NCBI RefSeq assembly: GCF_003721245.1
Contig: NZ_RIZG01000002.1
Span: 411,912-475,911 of the forward strand
Length of the DNA: 64,000 bases
Source: Marinomonas hwangdonensis
GTDB taxonomy: Bacteria; Pseudomonadota; Gammaproteobacteria; Pseudomonadales; Marinomonadaceae
Direction: 5' to 3'
The notes beneath the pieces were generated by a model. That model was not told the origin of the DNA. It saw only the letters and a program-made list of their open reading frames with translations, and did no database searches. Position 1 is the stretch's first letter. Every line of letters starts with the position of its first letter. The position numbers were made by a program, and so were the translations under genes. Below are positions 38,588-48,547 of the stretch, one piece after another.

Positions 38588-39736
38588 ATGCTGAATTCCG
38601 CTCTACTATCTAGCCAATCTTTTTTGTTTGATGGGCTATTGAAGAATTGGTCGCTTCATGGCATCAATACAGAACAGGGTTTTAGCTATGAAAGTATGAA
38701 TCATGACTGGACAATAAACGCCATTGACCGTATTCGCTTACTCACTCAATGCCGCCAACTTTATACTTTTAGCCATGCCTGCCAACGCCATCACACTAAA
38801 GATTGGCAAGCATTACTCAAGCCGCTGTTCGATTTTATTACTTCTCGATACTTCGTTGATGGTCGTTGGATTTTTTCCTTAAATGACGATTTATCCATCA
38901 AAGACCAACACTCTGACGCCTATGCTCTCGCCTTTGTTCTACTGTCCTTTAGCCACTACTACAAAGTGACAAACGATGACAGAGCACTTTCTTATATGAA
39001 AGAAACACATCAGTTTCTCTTGAACAATATGCAGGCTGAATCCGGCGGCTTTTATGAATCTTTTCCCGTTGATGTTGAACAGACTCGCCGTCAAAACCCG
39101 CACATGCATCTTTTGGAGGGCTATATTGCGGCCTTTGAAGTCACCCAAGATGCTGACTATAAAGCAACCATACAATCCCTTCTTACCTTAGCCTTAGCGC
39201 ATTTTTACGATACAAAATCCAAAACACTGCGTGAGTTTTTTAACTCAGACTGGCAACCGCACCCAACGACGGGACATATAGTAGAACCTGGCCATCACTT
39301 TGAGTGGGTATGGTTGCTTTATCAAGCCAATAAATTGTTACCTAACTCAGACTATACCGACCTTGCACAGCAACTTTGGCTAACGGCTAGCCGACATGGA
39401 CTGGCAAACAATGGGGGGACTTACAACCAGATCGACGGCAACGACTACCACCCCATAGACAAAGAAAAACGTATCTGGCCGATCACTGAATACCTCAAAG
39501 CCATCACGGTTATGCCCATCGAGAAAGAAGAAAAAATAGATCGTTTAGAAAAAGCGCTCGGCTTTGTGCAACAGCACTATTTACTGCCAAATGGGTGCTG
39601 GAATGAATACCTAAATGCCGATAACACGCCAAAGGACTTTCCACTCCCAGGCACGAGCAGCTATCATATTTTTCTCGGCCTGACAGAAGTGATAGCATGG
39701 GCAAAAGCAAATAATGATTTAGAAGATTCTTTTTAA
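38588..39736 (+). CDS. AGE-family (N-acylglucosamine 2-epimerase / mannose isomerase type) protein
   Basis: A 382-residue (alpha/alpha)6-barrel enzyme. Conserved family positions can be seen: the RIRLLTQCRQLYTF stretch, DAYALAFVLLSFSHYY, the His in HMHLLEGYIAAFE, PGHHFEWVWLL and RIWPITEYLKAI. These carry the active-site Arg and His residues of N-acylglucosamine 2-epimerase, YihS and related mannose isomerases. The exact sugar is unknown. The gene is divergent from hldE and runs toward hldD, so a role in LPS sugar supply is inferred from position only. Only a weak AAGG lies before the ATG. Confidence 0.82.
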   Translation: MLNSALLSSQSFLFDGLLKNWSLHGINTEQGFSYESMNHDWTINAIDRIRLLTQCRQLYTFSHACQRHHTKDWQALLKPLFDFITSRYFVDGRWIFSLNDDLSIKDQHSDAYALAFVLLSFSHYYKVTNDDRALSYMKETHQFLLNNMQAESGGFYESFPVDVEQTRRQNPHMHLLEGYIAAFEVTQDADYKATIQSLLTLALAHFYDTKSKTLREFFNSDWQPHPTTGHIVEPGHHFEWVWLLYQANKLLPNSDYTDLAQQLWLTASRHGLANNGGTYNQIDGNDYHPIDKEKRIWPITEYLKAITVMPIEKEEKIDRLEKALGFVQQHYLLPNGCWNEYLNADNTPKDFPLPGTSSYHIFLGLTEVIAWAKANNDLEDSF

Positions 39737-39790
39737 GTAAACGTCTGGTTTTCAAGACATATTTAATAAAGACACAATAGGACGTAAGTT

Positions 39791-40738
39791 ATGTATATAG
39801 TCACTGGTGGTGCCGGATTTATTGGCAGTAATATCATTAAAGCCCTAAATAAAAAAGGCATCAAAAATATCCTTCTCGTCGACGACCTGACAGACGGAAA
39901 AAAGTGTCTGAACCTATCTGACCTTGATATTGCCGATTACATGGATATGTACGATTTCTTAGATGCCATAAAAAATGACACCTTGAACATAAACCCGATT
40001 GCGGTTTTTCATGAAGGTGCTTGCTCAGCAACCACGGAATGGAATGGCAAGTATGTGATGGACGTCAATTACCAATATTCAAAAGCCGTACTAGATTTTT
40101 GTTTAAAGCATGCAGCGGCATTCTCTTATGCATCGTCTGCTTCGGTTTACGGTTCTGGCCCGGTTTTCCAAGAATCTCGTGAAAACGAAAAACCGCTTAA
40201 CATGTATGCCTACTCCAAATTTCAATTTGACCAATATATTCGTGCTGTCTTACCGGAGGCAAAAAGCCAAATAGTGGGGTTCCGCTACTTCAATGTCTAC
40301 GGCCCTCGTGAACAACACAAAGGCAGCATGGCCAGTGTGGCTTTTCATCTACGCAATCAAGTACTGGCAGGCGAAAATCCGAAATTGTTTGGCGCCTACG
40401 ATGGCTATGAAGCGGGTGGTCAAAGCCGAGATTTCATTTATGTTGAAGATCTCGTAAACACCAAACTTTGGTTCCTAGAAAATCCAGAAAAATCTGGAAT
40501 TTTCAACCTTGGCACTGGCAAAGCAGAGCCTTTCCGTACCATCGCGGAAACGGTTATCGCCCATTATAAGAAAGGCGAAATTGAATACATCCCTTTCCCT
40601 GAACACTTGAAAGGCGCTTATCAAAGCTTTACTCAAGCGGATATCAGTAAACTTCGTGACGCAGGCTACAAAGGTAATTTTCGTGGCTTAGCACAAGGTG
40701 TGCAAGACTATTTAGGTTGGCTCGATACACATGGCTAA
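39791..40738 (+). CDS. hldD: ADP-L-glycero-D-manno-heptose 6-epimerase HldD
   Basis: A short-chain dehydrogenase-like epimerase of 315 residues. The NAD(P) motif is GGAGFIGSN, the catalytic residues are Ser/Thr in SSASVYG and YxxxK in YAYSKFQFD, and [16 protein letters not shown] and [23 protein letters not shown] are HldD hallmarks. It makes the L,D-heptose donor for the inner core. It overlaps waaF, the heptosyltransferase that uses the product, by eight bases. Confidence 0.97.
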   Translation: MYIVTGGAGFIGSNIIKALNKKGIKNILLVDDLTDGKKCLNLSDLDIADYMDMYDFLDAIKNDTLNINPIAVFHEGACSATTEWNGKYVMDVNYQYSKAVLDFCLKHAAAFSYASSASVYGSGPVFQESRENEKPLNMYAYSKFQFDQYIRAVLPEAKSQIVGFRYFNVYGPREQHKGSMASVAFHLRNQVLAGENPKLFGAYDGYEAGGQSRDFIYVEDLVNTKLWFLENPEKSGIFNLGTGKAEPFRTIAETVIAHYKKGEIEYIPFPEHLKGAYQSFTQADISKLRDAGYKGNFRGLAQGVQDYLGWLDTHG

Positions 40739-41753
40739 ATATCTAATAGTCGGCCCATCCTGGGTAGGTGACATGGTAATGGCACAAAGCCTCTTTATTA
40801 CCCTAAAACAGCGTGATAAAGAGTCGATTATTGACGTCATTGGCCCTAACTGGTCGTCGCCAATTTTGGCTAGAATGCCAGAAATAAGACGCGCCATTAC
40901 CCTACCAACAGGTCATGGTGAATGGGGCATCAGCACACGCCGGACACTAGGCCACTCCTTACGTTCTGAACAGTATGATCAGGCCATTGTTATGCCTCGC
41001 TCATGGAAATCAGCACTGGTGCCTTTTTTTGCCAAAGTGCCACACCGCGTTGGCTTTACGGGTGAGCAGCGTTATGTGTTACTCAACGAGCGTCGCAAGC
41101 TCGATAAAAGTATTTTAAATCAAACCGTAAAGCGCTTTACGTCTCTCGGTCTACCAAAAGAGCAAGCGTACCCACCTGTGGATATTCCACCTCCTGCTTT
41201 AAGTGTTAATTCAGATAACCAGAAAAGTCTTTATCAACAACACAATTTATCCAATAGACCCGCTATTGCGCTAATGGCTGGGGCGGAATTTGGCCCCTCA
41301 AAACAATGGCCCATTACCTACTTTCATGAATTAGCGAAAAACGCCATTGACTCGGGTTACCAAATTTGGGTCTTAGGTGGCCCGAAAGACGCTTCGGATG
41401 GCGAAATAATCACAAAAGGATTAGGCGAATTTGCCCATAATTTATGCGGTAAAACACAACTCGTTGATGCGATAGATCTTCTTGCCGCCGCAGAAAAAGC
41501 GGTGAGCAATGATTCGGGGTTGATGCACATCGCGGCCGCTGTAGGAACAGAAGTTCACGGCATCTATGGCTCAACCAGTGAAGCGTTCACCCCACCTCTG
41601 ACGGGCAACAAGACCATTCATAACCTTCACCTTGAATGCTCACCTTGCTTTAAACGGACTTGCCCGCTTGGACATACTAATTGTCAAAATAAATTACTCC
41701 CAGAAAAATTAATCTACGCTTTAAATCTGTCCTCTTCGGAAACCAATCTATGA
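40731..41753 (+). CDS. waaF: ADP-heptose:LPS heptosyltransferase II WaaF
   Basis: A GT9 glycosyltransferase of 340 residues adding the second heptose to the inner core. It has the start [32 protein letters not shown], and the donor-binding [23 protein letters not shown]; the Cys-rich C-terminal stretch ([16 protein letters not shown]) is typical of WaaF. It overlaps hldD upstream and the next glycosyltransferase downstream (ATGA), forming a coupled three-gene unit. Confidence 0.95.
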   Translation: MAKYLIVGPSWVGDMVMAQSLFITLKQRDKESIIDVIGPNWSSPILARMPEIRRAITLPTGHGEWGISTRRTLGHSLRSEQYDQAIVMPRSWKSALVPFFAKVPHRVGFTGEQRYVLLNERRKLDKSILNQTVKRFTSLGLPKEQAYPPVDIPPPALSVNSDNQKSLYQQHNLSNRPAIALMAGAEFGPSKQWPITYFHELAKNAIDSGYQIWVLGGPKDASDGEIITKGLGEFAHNLCGKTQLVDAIDLLAAAEKAVSNDSGLMHIAAAVGTEVHGIYGSTSEAFTPPLTGNKTIHNLHLECSPCFKRTCPLGHTNCQNKLLPEKLIYALNLSSSETNL

Positions 41754-42538
41754 CGAGCTCAACACAAAAAGTGACCTTATCAGCGGCACTGATCGTTAAA
41801 AACGAGTCAAAAAATTTAAAAGCCTGCTTAAACAGCTTAGCTGGCTGGGTCGATGATATTGTGATTCTTGATTCTGGGAGCAATGACGACACTCAAGCAA
41901 TCGCAGAAAAATACACAGAACATTTTTACTTAAAGTCTGACTGGCAAGGCTTTGGCTTACAAAGACAAGCCGCTCAAGAATATGTCACCACTGACTATGT
42001 GTTTTGGATCGACGCCGATGAAGTGGTTACGGAAGAGTTAAAGAACAGTATTTTAAAAGCTGTTACTAATAACAAAGACAATACAGCCTACAAGATTAAT
42101 CGAAAAAGTTGGGTATTTGGACGCTTTATTGAGCACTCAGGGTGGTATCCGGATCACGTGACCCGACTTTATAAAGTAAATGAAGGTACTTATTCAGACG
42201 ATTTAGTGCATGAAAAAGTACTCTTGACAGAAGGCGTGAAGCTTGAAGCATTAAAAGGCGATTTAACGCATTACACCTACGATGATCTTCATCACTACTT
42301 AGTTAAGTCGGCCTCTTATGCAAAACTATCAGCAGATCAAAAGGAAAAACGTGGCAAAAAAACATCACTAAGTAATGCATCGCTGCATGCTTTCGCCTGC
42401 TTCGTAAAAATGTATTTAATAAAGCGTGGATTTTTAGATGGAAAGCAAGGATTTTTGCTTGCTGTGTTATCGGCGCACTCCACTTTTGTAAAATATGCTG
42501 ACCTTTGGATACGCTCTCAACCTAAGCGCCCCAGCTAA
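41750..42538 (+). CDS. GT2 glycosyltransferase, WaaE/KdtX-like (LPS core)
   Basis: A 262-residue family 2 glycosyltransferase. The N-terminal [17 protein letters not shown] and the metal/donor motif WIDADEVV are clear, and [12 protein letters not shown] with the later DLVHEKVL is the pattern of WaaE, which adds beta-glucose to heptose I. The short C-terminal part ([27 protein letters not shown]) is shared with that subfamily. The ATG overlaps the waaF stop. The gene ends three bases before the stop of a convergent gene. Confidence 0.82.
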   Translation: MTSSTQKVTLSAALIVKNESKNLKACLNSLAGWVDDIVILDSGSNDDTQAIAEKYTEHFYLKSDWQGFGLQRQAAQEYVTTDYVFWIDADEVVTEELKNSILKAVTNNKDNTAYKINRKSWVFGRFIEHSGWYPDHVTRLYKVNEGTYSDDLVHEKVLLTEGVKLEALKGDLTHYTYDDLHHYLVKSASYAKLSADQKEKRGKKTSLSNASLHAFACFVKMYLIKRGFLDGKQGFLLAVLSAHSTFVKYADLWIRSQPKRPS

Positions 42539-42541
42539 CTG

Positions 42542-43645
42542 TCAGCAAGCACGATATATTTCTAATAACGTATCAACGTGCTTTTTCTGATCAAAAAAAT
42601 CACAAGCGCGTCTTCTCGCCAAAATGGCCAAACGCTCTCTTTCTTCAACACTCGAACTAAGGCTATCTATCACATTGGCGAAGGCTTCAGTATCAAATGG
42701 ATCTACAATCACACCAGTGTCTTCTAAAATTTCAGGAATAGCACCATAACTTGAACCAACAATCGCTTTTTTCGCTGCCATGGCCTCGATGACCGTCAAC
42801 CCAAATGCCTCATTGTGCGAAGGTATTACTACGATATCAACCGTCTTAAGCAAAATATTTGGCTTATCAGTGAATCCATAAAACGTCACTTTGTCTTGCA
42901 AATCATTTTCAATAACATAAGACTCAAGCATCCTTACATAATCTTCAGACCCTCCCGTCGCAGCTGTAAGACCACCTACTATGACCAAGTGCGCTTGACT
43001 TAATTTAAGCTGCCGAAAGGCCTTCAATAGCTCTAAATGCCCTTTGCCATTGGATAAACGACCAACAATTCCAATCAAGATAGTATCTAGAGGAAGAGAT
43101 AACTCCGTCTTTAAATTAAAGTCGGTTTCTTCAATATCTGCAATCTCAGTTCCAATCCATAATTTTTTTATTTTGCTTTCTGATATAGGGAGCGCTTTCA
43201 CATTTCCAGAGCGAGTAAAACTGCTAATAGATAAAACTAAGTCTACATTTCGATATATAAAACGATGATAAAAATCCCTTTTTGATCGCTTAACTCCCAT
43301 GTGATCTGTATAAATCAGTTTAAATCCACAAATTTTTTTTAATAAAACGGCAAGCGTCAAATCACTAGATTTATGACAGTGAACAACATCAATTTGACGC
43401 TGCTTAATCCACTGGGCAATACTGAAAAGTTTTCGATAGCCTTCACCTCGACTCGATAATGATAAAGTGCTGTCAAACGTCTCGACCATACGAGCATTCG
43501 TTGGCGTACCGGCCTGCCCCATACCATAAACATTGCAATCTTGGGACATCATAATAGCCCCGACTCGCATAGGGTACATCTCTAACCCTCCAAAGCCAGT
43601 TGAAAGGCAAATATGCAGTACATTCATCTTATTAGATATTTTCAA
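42542..43645 (-). CDS. GT4 glycosyltransferase
   Basis: A 367-residue GT-B enzyme. The acceptor half begins MNVLHICLSTGFGGLEM, and the donor half has IVGRLSNGKGHLELLKAF and the nucleotide-sugar motif PSHNEAFGLTVIEAMAAKKAIVGSSYGAIPEIL, whose Glu pair is the family hallmark. The start is probably the TTG at 43645, with AGGGA upstream; an ATG at 43627 is the alternative. It follows the GT9 gene by 13 bases. The sugar is unknown; an LPS-core role is inferred from the neighbours. Confidence 0.83.
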   Translation of the reverse strand: MKISNKMNVLHICLSTGFGGLEMYPMRVGAIMMSQDCNVYGMGQAGTPTNARMVETFDSTLSLSSRGEGYRKLFSIAQWIKQRQIDVVHCHKSSDLTLAVLLKKICGFKLIYTDHMGVKRSKRDFYHRFIYRNVDLVLSISSFTRSGNVKALPISESKIKKLWIGTEIADIEETDFNLKTELSLPLDTILIGIVGRLSNGKGHLELLKAFRQLKLSQAHLVIVGGLTAATGGSEDYVRMLESYVIENDLQDKVTFYGFTDKPNILLKTVDIVVIPSHNEAFGLTVIEAMAAKKAIVGSSYGAIPEILEDTGVIVDPFDTEAFANVIDSLSSSVEERERLAILARRRACDFFDQKKHVDTLLEIYRAC

Positions 43646-43658
43646 AGCATTCCCTATA

Positions 43659-44675
43659 TTAGATATTCTTATACCAAACTTTTATTTCTTCAAACAAACT
43701 TGTCACATCGAGATCTGTCAAAGATGAGCCAGAATCAATCGTGGTAAAAGGTAACCAACGGCCTTCGGTATTAAGCGTTTTCCAACGTAAAGGTTTAGAA
43801 GAACGCTTATTAGGATAGAAACCAATTGTCGGTACGTCTATCGCACCAGCAATATGCAATGGCCCTGTTGACCCAGCAACAAACAAGCCAGCAGTGGCAA
43901 TAGAACACATAAAATCAGCAATTCCATCGTTCTTATCATACAAACTTATATGGCTGACCAAGCCTTGCAGTGCGGACACCAAAGCCTGAGAAACAGGTGC
44001 TTCACCGGGACCTGCGGTAACAACAAAGTGAAAACGGTCGATACCATCTAAAAAACAAACCAGTTTCACCCATTGATCTTGCGTAAGCGTGTTAGATGAC
44101 CCACCAGTCACTGGATGAATAAAGCACAACTTACGATCAACGTTAACACCAATGGCATCAAGTTTATGTAACTGCTTAGTTAAATCCTCTGATGCATAGG
44201 AAAACATCGGTGACATGGCTTTTTGAACGCTCCCACCCAACAATTCAATGAAATAGTGAGCAAGGTCTAAATTATATTCAAATTCTGGTTTAAGTGACTT
44301 AGAACGGCGCTGGCTCAATGTATGAGTGTATAAAAACTGCACCCACTTCGTGGCCGGAGCAACTCTCACAGGTATCTTCGCTTGCCGAACCACGGTCGCA
44401 TTATAAGCATCTGAAAATAAACAAATCACTGCATCAAACTTATGTTTTTTTAGCTCGATTACCAATGCTTTTTTATTTTTAGGATTCTTAGTATCGATAA
44501 TAATATCATCAATCCATGCAAACGACTGGGCAATATCTTTTGTGTAATCAGGTACTAAAGCAATCAAAGTAGCACTAGGAAAGGCATTCTTGATTTCTTG
44601 GATTGCCGGTAAAGCAAGGACAAAATCGCCAATTTTATCGTTACGCACTACTAAAATCTTATTAACTTCAGACAT
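43659..44675 (-). CDS. GT9 glycosyltransferase (heptosyltransferase-like)
   Basis: A 338-residue GT9 protein. The start ILVVRNDKIGDFVLALPAIQEIK and the donor motif AGLFVAGSTGPLHIAGAIDVPTIGFYP are those of heptosyltransferases, and IHPVTGGSSNTLTQDQW is the conserved loop. It differs from WaaF and more resembles WaaC/OpsX-type enzymes that add the first heptose, which would complete the pathway here, but the exact step cannot be fixed by eye. It is transcribed with the GT4 gene. Confidence 0.83.
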   Translation of the reverse strand: MSEVNKILVVRNDKIGDFVLALPAIQEIKNAFPSATLIALVPDYTKDIAQSFAWIDDIIIDTKNPKNKKALVIELKKHKFDAVICLFSDAYNATVVRQAKIPVRVAPATKWVQFLYTHTLSQRRSKSLKPEFEYNLDLAHYFIELLGGSVQKAMSPMFSYASEDLTKQLHKLDAIGVNVDRKLCFIHPVTGGSSNTLTQDQWVKLVCFLDGIDRFHFVVTAGPGEAPVSQALVSALQGLVSHISLYDKNDGIADFMCSIATAGLFVAGSTGPLHIAGAIDVPTIGFYPNKRSSKPLRWKTLNTEGRWLPFTTIDSGSSLTDLDVTSLFEEIKVWYKNI

Positions 44676-44913
44676 AAACTAATTTCCTGACATTAAGCTC
44701 TTGGCATTTGCCCGATAATGACCTACTAATAAGCTGTTATTTTAGCAAGATTTACATTTTCATTATAAAAAATAAGAGCTGAAACGAGTCATTAATGCTC
44801 TGCAGACAAAACTAATCGCATTTTAAGTAGGTTCTTTAGCGCTTTCAATAAAAAGTGTAGGCAAAACCCTATAAGTCACACTAGTCTATTAAAAAAACAA
44901 CAAGGAGTTCCAT

Positions 44914-45231
44914 ATGAAATTTGAATTGGTTGATCGTCAAGGCTACATCCCAGATCTTAACTATGGTGCGGCTGGGCAAGAACTTTCTTGCTTTATCCCC
45001 ACTGACTATCCTTTCGAGCAGGTGAGCTACAGCAGTGGTGAGGGTGAGGTCGTTATTGACAAGCACACATGGCGTTTTTTCTTCACTCAAGAGGGAATCG
45101 GCATTCAGCTTATGGACGGTATCGTGACTCTCAAAGAAGCAGAGCATTTTTTAATGGCAATAAAGTCTCATATTTGGGGTGAGACACACCAACAAGTGCA
45201 AATTTTCATGGCTGGCGTTACCCCTAAATAA
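44914..45231 (+). CDS. Small conserved-looking protein of unknown function
   Basis: A 105-residue soluble protein I do not recognise. AAGGAG lies six bases before the ATG, a near-ideal site that supports translation. The sequence is acidic, begins MKFELVDRQGYIPDLNYG and has alternating beta-type strands (EVVIDKHTWRFFFTQEGIGIQLMDG) then a helix (LKEAEHFLMAIKSHIW). There is no signal peptide, membrane segment or Cys motif. It is preceded by about 240 AT-rich bases in which no other gene is evident and followed by a hairpin, so it is probably its own transcription unit. Confidence 0.7.
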   Translation: MKFELVDRQGYIPDLNYGAAGQELSCFIPTDYPFEQVSYSSGEGEVVIDKHTWRFFFTQEGIGIQLMDGIVTLKEAEHFLMAIKSHIWGETHQQVQIFMAGVTPK

Positions 45232-45251
45232 CACAGTGATTAACTCTCTTA

Positions 45252-45279
45252 TTTAGCCCCTGATATACAGGGGCCTAAA
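45252..45279. terminator. Hairpin between convergent genes
   Basis: TTTAGCCCCTG and CAGGGGCCTAAA pair with one bulged base around an ATATA loop. It lies between two convergent genes and probably ends both transcripts, although the flanking T-runs are short. Confidence 0.5.
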
Positions 45280-45292
45280 TATGCCTTATCCT

Positions 45293-46132
45293 CTACGACA
45301 GAGACGCTGCACGCAACATGCGTTTTGACCACTGACTCCACGAACCAATGTACACAAGCTTTGCCTCTATACCAGCGTAATTGAGCGCTAAAACATTGTG
45401 ACAAGCGGTGACACCAGATCCGCAATAATGAACATAACCATCACTACTATTCGACAACCAATCTTGCCATTCCACATGCAACTGCTCAGCCGGTTTAAAA
45501 CCCCCTTCTGAGTCTAGATTATCCGTAAAGGGGCGATTAATTGCGCCTGGAATGTGTCCGGCGACAGGATCTATGATTTCGTTTTCACCATTAAACCGGT
45601 CTGATGCTCTGGCGTCGACTAGCTGAAATTGATTTGTTTCAAAATTCTCAACAATCGCCTGCTCCGCCACTGCCCAAGGAAAAACCACTTTATACTCATA
45701 CAGAGTAGGAGTGGTCTGTTCTTCCACCGACGAGATAGGATTCCCCCCCTTTAACCACACCGGAAACCCACCATTCAACACTCGCACATGGATTCCCTGT
45801 TGAAGAAGCATCCACCAAGCACGAGCGGCAATAGCGCCACCCATATCATCATAAACAACGACCTGTGTTTCCGGGTTAATTCCCCAAACCTGTAGCTGCT
45901 TTGAAAACACGTCGTTATTAGGCAAAGGATGACGACCAGTCAAGCCCGTCTCTGGAGACGCTAGTTGATGATGTACATCGACAAATATAGCCCCTGGAAT
46001 GTGCGCTTTGTCATACTCTAATTTAGCCTTGGCGTGATCAGTTAAATAAAATCGACAATCCAATACAATCACATTGGACTGCCCCAATACCGAAGCTAAT
46101 TCATGGGCAGTGATTAACGTTTTTAGTCGCAC
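45293..46132 (-). CDS. sseA: 3-mercaptopyruvate/thiosulfate sulfurtransferase (SseA-like)
   Basis: A two-domain rhodanese protein of 279 residues. The inactive N-terminal domain starts with VIVLDCRFYL, and the C-terminal domain carries the active Cys in YCGSGVTACHN; CGSGVTA is the loop of mercaptopyruvate sulfurtransferase rather than thiosulfate sulfurtransferase (usually CRxGxT/R). It transfers sulfur from 3-mercaptopyruvate to thiols or cyanide in the cytoplasm. It is divergent from the TlyA-like gene. Confidence 0.88.
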   Translation of the reverse strand: MRLKTLITAHELASVLGQSNVIVLDCRFYLTDHAKAKLEYDKAHIPGAIFVDVHHQLASPETGLTGRHPLPNNDVFSKQLQVWGINPETQVVVYDDMGGAIAARAWWMLLQQGIHVRVLNGGFPVWLKGGNPISSVEEQTTPTLYEYKVVFPWAVAEQAIVENFETNQFQLVDARASDRFNGENEIIDPVAGHIPGAINRPFTDNLDSEGGFKPAEQLHVEWQDWLSNSSDGYVHYCGSGVTACHNVLALNYAGIEAKLVYIGSWSQWSKRMLRAASLS

Positions 46133-46156
46133 AGGCGTTCCTTAGAGAATCGTTAA

Positions 46157-46208
46157 GGATAATCAAAGTAGATTGTTGGTTTAAATCTACTTTGATTATC
46201 CATTTTTT
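46157..46208. repeat. Perfect 18-bp inverted repeat with a T-run, between divergent genes
   Basis: GGATAATCAAAGTAGATT (46157-46174) is exactly complementary to 46184-46201 with a nine-base loop, followed on the plus strand by ATTTTTT. The shape is that of a rho-independent terminator, yet it stands upstream of both flanking genes, 25 bases from sseA and 40 from the tlyA-like start. It could be an attenuator, an operator or a leftover mobile element end. Confidence 0.6.
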
Positions 46209-46247
46209 GCTAATATTTTGGACAATTATCTTACTGCAGAACCCACT

Positions 46248-47006
46248 ATGTTACGTATCGATCTCCTTCTCACCGAACAAGGCCTAGCTAAATCCCGCGC
46301 TCAAGCACAAGTTTTCATCAGCGAAGGGCGCGTTTCATACGAACATAACCAGCAATGGATAACGGCTACCAAACCCAGTATAAAATTGGCGGCCGAAACA
46401 AAAATCAAAGTCGTCGTGGACGAAACCGACAAGTATGTCTCACGAGGCGCTTTAAAACTTGAAGGCGCCCTCTCCTACACAAAATTAAACATCAATGGAT
46501 TTCATGTTTTAGATATCGGCCAATCAACCGGAGGCTTTAGTGACTGCGTAATGCAGCATGGGGCGGCTAAAGTGGTTGGCATTGAAGTGGGACATGGTCA
46601 ACTAGATGCTCGTTTAAAGACAAATCAAAATATTGTCTGCCTAGAAGGCATTAATGCCCGAAACCTAAAGGCTGACGATTTACAAGGACATTTTCCAGAC
46701 AAGGGTTTTGATCTCATTGTTATGGACGTTTCGTTTATCTCACAAACTAAGATACTGCCGCAACTGCCTGACTTACTTGGCGTAGGCGGTCATCTAATCA
46801 CCCTAGTCAAACCACAGTTTGAGGTAGGTAAAGAATTCATTGGAAAGGGAGGGATTGTTAAAAATACACAACGCGTTGAACAGCTCGCTCTAAACATACA
46901 AGCTTTTATCATCGCGCTCGGATTTGAGGTGAAATGCTACATTGAAAGTCCGATAAAAGGGGGGGATGGCAACCAAGAATTTTTACTTTGGGCAATCCGG
47001 AAATAG
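46248..47006 (+). CDS. tlyA: TlyA-family rRNA 2'-O-methyltransferase
   Basis: A 252-residue protein. The S4-like RNA-binding domain comes first (RIDLLLTEQGLAKSRAQAQVFISEGRV), then a Rossmann methyltransferase domain with DIGQSTGGFSDCVMQHGA as the SAM-binding motif, VMDVSFISQTKILP and VKPQFEVGKEF. The last two contain the K-D-K-E type residues of FtsJ/TlyA enzymes. Older annotations call it hemolysin A, but TlyA methylates ribosomal RNA. The ATG at 46248 starts the conserved domain; a TTG at 46218 would add ten unusual residues. Confidence 0.9.
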   Translation: MLRIDLLLTEQGLAKSRAQAQVFISEGRVSYEHNQQWITATKPSIKLAAETKIKVVVDETDKYVSRGALKLEGALSYTKLNINGFHVLDIGQSTGGFSDCVMQHGAAKVVGIEVGHGQLDARLKTNQNIVCLEGINARNLKADDLQGHFPDKGFDLIVMDVSFISQTKILPQLPDLLGVGGHLITLVKPQFEVGKEFIGKGGIVKNTQRVEQLALNIQAFIIALGFEVKCYIESPIKGGDGNQEFLLWAIRK

Positions 47007-47036
47007 TACTTTGTGCAATATTTCCCAACAAAAAAA

Positions 47037-48431
47037 CTAATAAACCTCATCGTAACCAAGATGTTGAGGGGAAGTAATCGCCTTCGACGCTTTTTCTCTA
47101 TAGGCTTTTTGCTCTAACCCCTTGATGTAGTTTTTTGCCATATAGAACCCCAAGCAACCAAAAATAACAGAGCCTATTGCTTGACCAAAAAGTATCCCTT
47201 GAGCCCCCATAAAAAGTGCAAAAAACGTTATTAAAGGCCATGTCCCTAATGTTGCCCGTCCAAAATTTAAGAGGGTACTGTTTAATGGCTTTCCCAAATT
47301 ATTAAAAACGGCAATCGCAATAAAAAGCAAACTCTGAAAGAAGAAGCTGAACGATACAAAAGTGGCAAAAAAACGAATAATATCAGCGCTAGCCTCTGTG
47401 GCGTTGAAAGTTGCCACCAACCAGTCCTGAAGTTGAAACAAAATAATGCACAACAGCAAACAATACCCAAAAGCATAAATGACCGCACTACTGATCGTGC
47501 TGTGCATACGATCAAAGCGTCCAGCTCCATAATTCTGACCCAACATGGGCCCAACGGCACCAGACAAAGCAAACACGCCACCAAAAATAACAGGGATGAT
47601 CCGCCCAATAATCGCCACAGCGGCTACAGCATCATCACCGAATGACGAAGCATGCTCCATGACAATAGCATTAGCCAATGGCGATGACATATTGGTTAAC
47701 ATAGCAGGCACAGCAATGACACACATTGGCTTTATGTCTTTTATAAAATCCATCAAGTCAAAACGACCTAGCATTTTATGCACATGAACAACACCGTAGT
47801 AAGACACCGCCACCATAGAGAAACGGGCTATTAAGGAAGCAATCGCCGCCCCTTGAACGCCCATATCAAGAGCAAAAATAAAAATCGGGTCAAGCACCGC
47901 ATTAATCAGACCACCAATTAAGGTCGCGTACATGGCACGACGAGCATCGCCTAAGGCACGCATGATGCCAGAGCCAATCATGCCAATCATAATGGCTGGC
48001 ATCCCAATGATCAGAATTTGCAAATACTCAGTAGACAACTCAAGGGTTCGGCCTGTCGCCCCTATATAGGACAAAATAAAAGCGATATTCGGCCACAACA
48101 ACCAAACAACCACCAAAGAAAATAACGTTCCAAAGGCCAACACATTCACCGCTCGCCGTTTGGCAAGCTCTATCTGCCCTTCACCAATGGCTCTAGACAC
48201 TAAGGCCGTTGCGGTAATCGAAACAGCAATACTCAAAGAAATGGTAAAAAACATGATGGTGCTGGCAAAACCCACCGCCGCCACAGCCTCTTTCTCATCC
48301 AGCATGGAAAGAAACAACATGTCGACAAGATCAACCAAAAACATACACATCAGGCCCAACGCGCCTGTGGCGGACATATAGACAACGTGTTTAAAAGTAG
48401 ATCCTTGCGTTAATTTTGCCTGGCTAGGCAT
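47037..48431 (-). CDS. MATE-family efflux transporter
   Basis: A 464-residue integral membrane protein with twelve hydrophobic segments in two six-helix halves. The MATE pattern is visible near both starts (ALGLMCMFLVDLVDMLFLSML; PAMLTNMSSPLANAIV) and in SGAVGPMLGQNYGAGRFDRM, the family's conserved loop. Such pumps export cationic drugs or metabolites using Na+ or H+; the substrate here is unknown. It is convergent with the tlyA-like gene and downstream of the Lon-type gene behind a terminator. Confidence 0.93.
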   Translation of the reverse strand: MPSQAKLTQGSTFKHVVYMSATGALGLMCMFLVDLVDMLFLSMLDEKEAVAAVGFASTIMFFTISLSIAVSITATALVSRAIGEGQIELAKRRAVNVLAFGTLFSLVVVWLLWPNIAFILSYIGATGRTLELSTEYLQILIIGMPAIMIGMIGSGIMRALGDARRAMYATLIGGLINAVLDPIFIFALDMGVQGAAIASLIARFSMVAVSYYGVVHVHKMLGRFDLMDFIKDIKPMCVIAVPAMLTNMSSPLANAIVMEHASSFGDDAVAAVAIIGRIIPVIFGGVFALSGAVGPMLGQNYGAGRFDRMHSTISSAVIYAFGYCLLLCIILFQLQDWLVATFNATEASADIIRFFATFVSFSFFFQSLLFIAIAVFNNLGKPLNSTLLNFGRATLGTWPLITFFALFMGAQGILFGQAIGSVIFGCLGFYMAKNYIKGLEQKAYREKASKAITSPQHLGYDEVY

Positions 48432-48458
48432 TCGTTTTCCCCTAAAAATGATGCGTCA

Positions 48459-48495
48459 AAAACACAAAATCCGGCCAAGCAATACTTGACCGGAT
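48459..48495 (-). terminator. Rho-independent terminator of the Lon-type gene
   Basis: On the minus strand ATCCGGTCAAG and CTTGGCCGGAT form an 11-base stem with one mismatch around a TATTG loop, followed by TTTGTGTTTTT. A second hairpin with TTTTCTCA and TGAGAAAA arms lies just upstream in the transcript. Confidence 0.72.
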
Positions 48496-48547
48496 GGGTA
48501 TTTTCTCATGTCTGCAGTATTGAGAAAACGCTTACTTGATCAACAGA

